DNA of 64,000 nt, taken from positions 75,393 through 139,392 of the forward strand of contig ONMR01000008.1 of the NCBI GenBank assembly GCA_900318995.1, read 5' to 3'. The stretch's first letter is position 1. Every line of letters starts with the position of its first letter. A program made the translations under genes and the position numbers. Below are positions 58,234-64,000 of the stretch, piece after piece. The notes beneath the pieces were generated by a model. It saw nothing but the letters and a program-made list of their open reading frames with translations. It ran no database searches and was not told where the DNA came from. This DNA is from an uncultured Prevotellaceae bacterium. GTDB lineage: Bacteria > Bacteroidota > Bacteroidia > Bacteroidales > Bacteroidaceae.

Positions 58234-59120
58234 ACGACCTGGAAGAAACAAGAAACGGATATCTTATTACAGCCCAAATGAAACGGGTGTGGTCAATTCA
58301 GTTGGATATTACCCGACATATACTTGACGTCTGTAAACGTCATGGACTCAGGGTATGGGCCGATTGGGGCACACTTCTGGGTGCCGTCAGGGAAAAAGGG
58401 TTCATTCCATGGGATGATGACATAGACCTTATGATGATGCGCGATGATTATGAGAAACTGATACTGTTGGCTGACAGTGAATTCAGGCATCCCTATTTTC
58501 TGCAGTCATTCCATACAGAAAAACAATATTACCGCGGACATGCCCAGGTAAGATATGACGGAACGGCCGCCATCCTCAAGGATGACATCAACCAACCTTT
58601 CCATCAGGGTATATTCGTTGATATTTTTGTCTATGACAATATTCCCGATGAAAAGGGCCGTAAATGGAAACGTTCCCTATTCAGGGCCAAGTGGGCCCAG
58701 AAATGCCTCCTTACCTCATACTACAAACAGTTCAGCCTTAAGCATCCCGTAACATCCGTCAAATTCATCATAGCCAGGTTTGCCTGTATCCTGTTCGGCC
58801 CCCGAAACATCTACCGTTTCTATGAGACGCAGTTTACCAAATGGAATGCCACCGACAGCAAATGCATAGCATGCCCCACTTATGACCGCAGGCAGATAGA
58901 GAGGGAGACCAAACTGAAAGAGTGGTACCGTGAATCGGTCTCTCTTCCGTTTGAGGATATGGAGATGCCTGTTCCGGGCAATTACAATGAGGTGCTGACG
59001 ACTATCTACGGTAAAGACTACATGAAGCCGTGCAAAGCTCCGTCCGGTCATGGCGAAACTCTTTTTGCAACTGACAGATCATATATTGACATACTTCAGG
59101 AACTAAAACAGAAAAGATGA
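58230..59120 (+). CDS. LicD-family phosphotransferase, second copy
   Basis: The 296-residue protein has GTLLGAVREKGFIPWDDDID at about residues 48-67 with the metal-binding DDDID, and FVDIFVYDNIPDEKGRK further on. It shares the family with the 49.2-kb gene but differs in sequence, so it may use another acceptor site. It overlaps both neighbours by four bases (ATGA), locking it into the glycan operon. A CDP-linked phosphonate, phosphocholine or phosphoglycerol donor is possible. Confidence 0.92.
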   Translation: MNDLEETRNGYLITAQMKRVWSIQLDITRHILDVCKRHGLRVWADWGTLLGAVREKGFIPWDDDIDLMMMRDDYEKLILLADSEFRHPYFLQSFHTEKQYYRGHAQVRYDGTAAILKDDINQPFHQGIFVDIFVYDNIPDEKGRKWKRSLFRAKWAQKCLLTSYYKQFSLKHPVTSVKFIIARFACILFGPRNIYRFYETQFTKWNATDSKCIACPTYDRRQIERETKLKEWYRESVSLPFEDMEMPVPGNYNEVLTTIYGKDYMKPCKAPSGHGETLFATDRSYIDILQELKQKR

Positions 59121-60214
59121 AACAGTATGACTATCTCATAGTAGGTGCAGGTCTATGGGGCAGTATGTTTGCCTATCGGGCCTGTAAGGCAGGAAAGAAG
59201 TGCCTTGTGATAGACCGCAACAGTCATATCGGCGGAGGTTGCTATACTGAACAAATCAACGGCATAAACGTACACAAGTATGGTCCGCATATATTCCATA
59301 CATCCAACAAGAAGGTTTGGGATTTCATGAACAGCCTGGTGCCGTTCAATGATTTTATAAACTCGCCTATTGCCTGCTACAAAGGGAAACGCTATAATCT
59401 GCCGTTCAATATGAACACTTTCCACCAGCTGTGGGGAGTGGATACGCCCGATGAAGCTAAGGCAATCATAGAGAAACAACGGGCAGAATACGCAGATATT
59501 GAAGAGCCGCGTAACCTTGAGGAGCAGGCTCTGAAACTGGCAGGGCGTGATATTTACGAGACTCTGGTAAAAGGGTATTCCGAGAAGCAGTGGGGCATGA
59601 AAGCCACCGAGATTCCGGCCTTCGTGATACGCCGGCTGCCGTTCCGCTTTGAGTTCAACAACAACTACTTCAATGACACATATCAAGGTATACCGATAGG
59701 CGGCTATACAAAGATATTCCGGAAACTTCTGGATGGTATTGAAGTAAGATTGGATACAGACTTTTTCCAAAACAGGGAGTTATTTGACAGTTTGGCCGAT
59801 AAGACCGTATTCACCGGTCAGATAGACGCGTTTTTTGACTATCGCCTGGGAGAGCTGGATTTCCGTTCTCTCCGTTTTGAACACAAGCTGATGGAGGGTG
59901 TAAAGGATTTCCAGGGCAATGCCGTTGTCAATTATACTGAAGCAGAGGTGCCGTACACAAGATGTATCGAACACAAGCATTTTGAATTCGGACAGCAGCC
60001 TGATACAGTAATCACTTATGAGTACTCACGCAAATGGGAGAAGGGCGCCGCACCATACTATCCTATCAACAATGAGCGCAACAATGCCCTTTATGCCGGC
60101 TATTCTGAACTGGCGGCCCAAAGGACGGATGTCATTTTCGGCGGCCGTCTGGCCGAGTATAAATATTATGATATGCATCAGATTGTAGAGAACGTTCTTG
60201 AAATGAAAATATGA
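59117..60214 (+). CDS. glf: UDP-galactopyranose mutase
   Basis: The 365-residue flavoenzyme converts UDP-galactopyranose to UDP-galactofuranose. Motifs are the FAD loop YLIVGAGLWGSMFAYRA, GGGCYTEQINGINVHKYG, HIFHTSNKKVWDFM and the C-terminal FGGRLAEYKYYDMHQIVENV. It predicts galactofuranose in the surface glycan made by this locus. It overlaps the licD and GT2 genes by four bases each. Confidence 0.97.
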   Translation: MKQYDYLIVGAGLWGSMFAYRACKAGKKCLVIDRNSHIGGGCYTEQINGINVHKYGPHIFHTSNKKVWDFMNSLVPFNDFINSPIACYKGKRYNLPFNMNTFHQLWGVDTPDEAKAIIEKQRAEYADIEEPRNLEEQALKLAGRDIYETLVKGYSEKQWGMKATEIPAFVIRRLPFRFEFNNNYFNDTYQGIPIGGYTKIFRKLLDGIEVRLDTDFFQNRELFDSLADKTVFTGQIDAFFDYRLGELDFRSLRFEHKLMEGVKDFQGNAVVNYTEAEVPYTRCIEHKHFEFGQQPDTVITYEYSRKWEKGAAPYYPINNERNNALYAGYSELAAQRTDVIFGGRLAEYKYYDMHQIVENVLEMKI

Positions 60215-61287
60215 GTAAACTGTTATCAATAATCATCCCCACTTACAACATGGAGGCGCTGCTTCCACGCTGTCTTGATTCCATTCTGGTTGACGGTGCC
60301 CTGGAGCGCATTGAAGCCATGGTGGTAAATGACGGCAGCAAAGACGGCTCGCTGGCTGTTGCCAACAGCTACAGGGAGCGCTATCCAGATTCGGTTACCG
60401 TAATAGACAAGCCCAACGGCAACTACGGATCGACAATCAATGCCGCTCTTCCCGCAGCTAAGGGAAAATACGTCAGGATTCTTGACTCCGATGATTGGTT
60501 ACGTTCCGACTCCCTTATAAGATTCCTGGATGCTCTGCAGGATCTGGAGACCGATATGGCTGTAACACATTTCACCATACTGCATGAAGGAGGCGGCCGG
60601 GAACTCACCAAATACAATGACTACGGTCGGGAACCTTTTGAATACGGAAAAACATATCAACTGGATGAGGTCCTCAAGGAGGGATACATAAAGTATTTCC
60701 TCATGCACGGACTCACTTATCGGACAGACCTTCTGCGTAAAATGGATTACCGTCAGACCGAAGGTATATCCTATACCGATACCGAATGGTGCTGTTACCC
60801 TGTATTCAAGGCTCAGACAGTAACATTCCTTGATATTGACCTTTACCAATACAACATGGCACGCGAGGGACAGACAATGGACCCCAAAGTGATTTCCCGC
60901 AGCCTTATGCAAATGGAGAAGATGATAAGGCAGCTCATATCATTCTTTGAGTCTTCTGATACCGCCAGCCTGTCTGAAACAAGGCTCACGTTCCTGAGGA
61001 AATACTACGCCAACCGCATTAGATTCCTGTACAAATGCCACCTTGTGGATACTCCCCGTGAACACTTTGACGCAGTCCGTTTTGAGGAGTTGGACAAAGA
61101 ACTGACAGAGGCTTGCCAAAGGAACGGATTCGGTCAGGTACGCCTTTATCCCGAAAACAAGATCATCAGGTGTGACCTGCTCCGGTTCTGGCACAGGCAC
61201 CATCGTCGTCCCCGCAGATGGTTTGAATCCATCAACCGGGCTCTGAACGTGATAATGAGAAAACTCTATATGTTATTTTTCAGATGA
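60211..61287 (+). CDS. Glycosyltransferase family 2 protein
   Basis: The 358-residue GT-A enzyme has an N-terminal nucleotide-sugar domain: LLSIIIPTYNMEALLPRCLD, VVNDGSKDGSLAVAN and VRILDSDDWLR, where the SDD triad binds metal. The C-terminal third is basic and helical (FWHRHHRRPRRW) and may bind membrane or acceptor. Linkage to glf suggests a possible galactofuranosyltransferase role, which is inference. It is translationally coupled on both sides. Confidence 0.93.
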   Translation: MSKLLSIIIPTYNMEALLPRCLDSILVDGALERIEAMVVNDGSKDGSLAVANSYRERYPDSVTVIDKPNGNYGSTINAALPAAKGKYVRILDSDDWLRSDSLIRFLDALQDLETDMAVTHFTILHEGGGRELTKYNDYGREPFEYGKTYQLDEVLKEGYIKYFLMHGLTYRTDLLRKMDYRQTEGISYTDTEWCCYPVFKAQTVTFLDIDLYQYNMAREGQTMDPKVISRSLMQMEKMIRQLISFFESSDTASLSETRLTFLRKYYANRIRFLYKCHLVDTPREHFDAVRFEELDKELTEACQRNGFGQVRLYPENKIIRCDLLRFWHRHHRRPRRWFESINRALNVIMRKLYMLFFR

Positions 61288-62378
61288 GCAGACTACTATA
61301 TATAAGGTACAAGAAACCGGGCAAGGTCCTGGAAGGCGGCGAACAGGTTTCCCAAAAGAACTGGAGCGTTTTGTGCAAACTTCTAGGTGAGCAGAATGTA
61401 GATACCGTCTATATCCACGATGAGAACCGCAAGCGTACCGTTGCAGACTATCTGAAAGGTGCTTTCTGGTTTCCTTTCGGGTACTTTTTCGGCATCACTC
61501 CTGCAATTGTCAGGAGACTTGTCAGGACTGCCCGTGATTATGATTTCGTCTTCATAGACCGAAGCGTTTTCGGAATCATAGCCGCAAAGCTCAAGAAAAG
61601 CGGATATAAAGGCGTAATCATCGGATTCTTCCACAATGTTGAGATTCTCTATTTCAAGGCAAAACTGGGACATAAGCCATGGAGGTTCATCATTACCGGT
61701 TGCGCAGACCGCAATGACCGCTGGACTTGCCGTTATGCAGACCGCACCATCTCACTGAATTCACGTGATGCCGATGTCATCAAAGAACGATACGGACGCA
61801 TGCCCGATGCCATTGTCCCCGTCACTTTCAATGACACCTACTCAAAAGAGTCTTATCCCGAGCAACTGACATCGCGCAAGCCGCTTTGTCTGTTTCTGGG
61901 TGCGTACTTTGCGCCCAACTGTGAAGGCATTGAATGGTTCTCCAGGAATGTCTACCCGAATGTGGATATAGAAATGAAGATAGTAGGTAAAGGCATGTCA
62001 CGCATCAAAGACAACTATTATGTTCCGGATGGAACCCGGATTGTGAGTGACGCGCCCGACCTGGTCCCTTATTATGAGGAGGCCGATATCATGGTACTGC
62101 CAATATTCAAAGGCAGCGGCATGAAGGTCAAGACCTGTGAGAGCCTTATGTACGGAAAGAATATCATAGCCACAACCGAAGCCCTGGAAGGATATGACCT
62201 TGACTATGACAGGATGGGTGCCAAGTGCAACACCGCCCGGGAGTTCATTGATGCAATCAATTCATTCGCAGAGAATCCGCGGCCAAGGTTCAACAGATAC
62301 TGCCGTGATGTGTTCCTGCAGAAATACTCAACTGAGAGCGTGGTGGAAACTTTCAGAAAAATACTGAACAAAGAATGA
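61284..62378 (+). CDS. Glycosyltransferase (GT-B, family 4-like)
   Basis: The 364-residue protein has a GT-B C-terminal half with FLGAYFAPNCEGIEWFSRNV, IVSDAPDLVPYYEEADIMVL and FKGSGMKVKTCESLMYGKNI. The donor-binding glutamate lies in KTCESL. The N-terminal half (FIDRSVFGIIAAKLKKSGYK) is less typical. It would add another sugar to the repeat unit. Its ATGA overlaps link it to the genes on either side. Confidence 0.88.
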   Translation: MSRLLYIRYKKPGKVLEGGEQVSQKNWSVLCKLLGEQNVDTVYIHDENRKRTVADYLKGAFWFPFGYFFGITPAIVRRLVRTARDYDFVFIDRSVFGIIAAKLKKSGYKGVIIGFFHNVEILYFKAKLGHKPWRFIITGCADRNDRWTCRYADRTISLNSRDADVIKERYGRMPDAIVPVTFNDTYSKESYPEQLTSRKPLCLFLGAYFAPNCEGIEWFSRNVYPNVDIEMKIVGKGMSRIKDNYYVPDGTRIVSDAPDLVPYYEEADIMVLPIFKGSGMKVKTCESLMYGKNIIATTEALEGYDLDYDRMGAKCNTAREFIDAINSFAENPRPRFNRYCRDVFLQKYSTESVVETFRKILNKE

Positions 62379-63316
62379 GACGTCAAGGCAAGTTCTTATT
62401 TCACATACTGGCTTTCATTATAGTGACCATCTGGGGTGTTACGTTCATCTCAACCAAGATACTTATCAGCTCCGGACTAACTCCAGCCCAGATATTCACC
62501 ATCCGATTCACGGTTGCCTACATCGGAATATGGACTGTATGTCTCATCAAAGGCGGCAGGGATAAGGTGCTATTCACCCGCACTCTTAAAGAGGAGTTGA
62601 TGATGGTATTTCTGGGTGTAACAGGCGGATCACTCTATTTCCTTACCGAGAACACGGCTCTGGCACACACCCAGGCATCGAACGCGGCGTTCATAGTCTG
62701 CATCGCTCCGCTACTGACATTGCTCCTGACTCTGATTCTGAAGCGGTTGTTCAAGGGGCCCCTGATGGACGGGCTTGAGAATGTAAGGTTGGGGTTCCCG
62801 CTCATCGGCGGCACTGTCATGGCGCTTACCGGTATGTTCCTGGTGATATTTAACGGATATACGCTGCACATTTCGCCCAAGGGTGACATGCTGGCTTTCG
62901 GAGCAGCCCTGTGCTGGGCTCTCTACAGCCAGTTCATGAGCCAGATGACCATCCGCTACGGAACGTTCTTTGCCACAAGGAAAGTGTTCTTTTACGGACT
63001 CATTACCATCATTCCTGTAATACTTTTGAGCGACAACTCAAACATCCTGAACGTACAATTCAGCGCCATCCAGGTCTGGGGTAATCTGCTGTTCCTGTCC
63101 GTATTGGCCTCATTGTTCTGTTTTATAGGCTGGAACAGGGTTATGGCAGCAATCGGGAACGTAACTTCCACAAATTATGTATATTTGAATCCTGTTATCA
63201 CACTCATTGCCGCCATTATCATTCTGGGAGAGAGCATGACCGTTACCGCCGCAATAGGATCGGCCATGATTCTGGGCGGCGTGATACTGGCGGGAGTCAA
63301 GACAAAAAAGGACTGA
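62375..63316 (+). CDS. EamA/DMT-family membrane transporter
   Basis: The 313-residue protein has ten hydrophobic segments in two EamA repeats, starting FHILAFIIVTIWGVTFISTK and with the second repeat opening at GDMLAFGAALCWALYSQFMS. DMT transporters carry diverse metabolites; some move undecaprenyl-phosphate-linked sugars. Its four-base overlap with the glycosyltransferase suggests a role in glycan export or precursor transport. It is the last gene of the overlapping run. Confidence 0.9.
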   Translation: MRRQGKFLFHILAFIIVTIWGVTFISTKILISSGLTPAQIFTIRFTVAYIGIWTVCLIKGGRDKVLFTRTLKEELMMVFLGVTGGSLYFLTENTALAHTQASNAAFIVCIAPLLTLLLTLILKRLFKGPLMDGLENVRLGFPLIGGTVMALTGMFLVIFNGYTLHISPKGDMLAFGAALCWALYSQFMSQMTIRYGTFFATRKVFFYGLITIIPVILLSDNSNILNVQFSAIQVWGNLLFLSVLASLFCFIGWNRVMAAIGNVTSTNYVYLNPVITLIAAIIILGESMTVTAAIGSAMILGGVILAGVKTKKD

Positions 63317-63332
63317 ACAAACAAAAAAATAA

Positions 63333-64000
63333 ATGATGAAAACAATCTTTAAAGTTATGATGATGACTGGTGTGCTGGCCATAACAGCCGGCTGCGGACA
63401 GAAAAAGAGTGATTTCAAGTATCTGCTTGATGAGTTTGCTGACCTTAAGGTGATGCGCTACACCATCCCCGGATGGGAGGAGCTGACCCTGCAGCAGAAA
63501 GAGTACGCATACCATCTGGCCGAGGCTGCCAAGTGGGGACGCGACATCCATTGGGACCAGAACTGCAAGTGGAACCTGCCCATACGTCATACTGTTGAGA
63601 ATATCCTTAACAACTACAAGGGTGACCGCACCACAAAGGAGTTCGATCAGTTTACCGTCTATGCCAAGCGCCTGTTCTTTGCCAACGGCATACACCATCA
63701 CTATGCCGAGGACAAGTTCTTCCCGGAGTGCCCCAAGGCATATTTCCAGTCTCTCATGGAGGCTGTGGGTGACGGCAGCAAGTGCGCCGAGTTGCTGGAT
63801 GTGATCTACAACCCCAACACCCTGCAGCAGCGCCGCTCAACCAGTACCGACGGTGATATCGTAGTCCTGTCGGCCGGTAACTTCTATGAGGGCGTTACCC
63901 GCGATGAGGTAGAGAAATACTACGCATCCATCGAGGATAAGACCGATGAGACTCCCATTGCCTACGGTCTTAACACCAAGGTTACCAAGGATAAGGACGG
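63333..64000 (+). CDS. M49-type dipeptidyl-peptidase III-like lipoprotein, N-terminal part (cut by window edge)
   Basis: The first ~222 codons are visible. A lipoprotein signal ends in ITAGC (Cys21 from the first ATG). The following ELTLQQKEYAYHLAEAAKWG, NLPIRHTVENILNNYKGD and FANGIHHHYAEDKFFPE match the N-terminal domain of Bacteroides dipeptidyl-peptidase III proteins. The catalytic HExxGH-type zinc motif would lie beyond the edge, so activity cannot be checked. Two adjacent ATG codons (63333 and 63336) are possible starts. It begins 16 bp after the transporter gene, but its function appears unrelated to glycan synthesis. Confidence 0.82.
   Translation, partial: MMKTIFKVMMMTGVLAITAGCGQKKSDFKYLLDEFADLKVMRYTIPGWEELTLQQKEYAYHLAEAAKWGRDIHWDQNCKWNLPIRHTVENILNNYKGDRTTKEFDQFTVYAKRLFFANGIHHHYAEDKFFPECPKAYFQSLMEAVGDGSKCAELLDVIYNPNTLQQRRSTSTDGDIVVLSAGNFYEGVTRDEVEKYYASIEDKTDETPIAYGLNTKVTKDKD

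Noticed and set aside
49186..63316. Teichoic-acid-like or phosphocholine locus as the main reading
   Set aside because: LicD and CDP-glycerol-transferase families would fit, but no choline kinase, choline transporter or CDP-glycerol synthesis gene is present, while three consecutive phosphonate enzymes are.

Overview
The window is chromosomal DNA from a member of the Bacteroidales (Bacteroidetes). The evidence is the SusC/SusD outer-membrane uptake genes, lipoproteins with SxxC-type lipoboxes, near absence of Shine-Dalgarno sequences, repeated TAnnTTTG -7 promoter boxes typical of the Bacteroidetes sigma factor, and a gene order (methyltransferase, ftsX, DUF3098, uppP, truB, queA, folK) familiar from gut Bacteroidales. 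I cannot fix the genus.

Layout. 1-11.7 kb, minus strand: a polysaccharide-utilisation-type operon reading GH43 enzyme, large fasciclin-domain lipoprotein, SusC, SusD, second fasciclin lipoprotein, then a second SusC cut by the window edge. 11.7-12.1 kb: the only gene-free stretch over 300 bp, with a terminator, a perfect inverted repeat and a promoter-like box that together could define a small RNA. 12.1-18.8 kb, minus: housekeeping genes ahcY, LOG-family hydrolase, DUF4271, hemD, rnpA, yidD, tatD, tyrS and tRNA-Gln, plus rpsO. 18.9-27.0 kb, plus: typA, a thioredoxin-fold lipoprotein without its cysteines, a YifB-type ATPase, rnr and an M64 peptidase. 27.0-29.8 kb, plus: a complete four-gene GDP-D-glycero-D-manno-heptose operon with its own promoter, facing a glycosyltransferase. 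31-38.4 kb: yfhO-like gene (plus), then ispD, metG and a GntR/ABC-transporter operon (minus). 38.6-43.7 kb: a PIF1/HRDC-type helicase, a CoA-transferase and miaB, with REP-like palindromes at their 3' ends. 43.8-49.2 kb, plus: methyltransferase, ftsX, DUF3098, uppP, truB, queA, folK and a 43-residue protein.

49.2-63.3 kb, plus, is the most distinctive part: twelve tightly packed or overlapping genes that look like a phosphonate-decorated surface glycan locus. A triple-fusion phosphoenolpyruvate mutase with two nucleotidyltransferase domains, a phosphonopyruvate decarboxylase and an iron-type alcohol dehydrogenase would make phosphonoacetaldehyde and reduce it to 2-hydroxyethylphosphonate, and the fused domains could activate it with CTP. 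Two LicD proteins and a CDP-glycerol-phosphotransferase-like protein are candidate transferases. UDP-galactopyranose mutase, three glycosyltransferases, a Wzx flippase and an EamA transporter complete a glycan assembly route. No aminotransferase for 2-aminoethylphosphonate is present. A short heptanucleotide repeat lies inside the decarboxylase gene. The window ends in a truncated M49-type peptidase lipoprotein gene.
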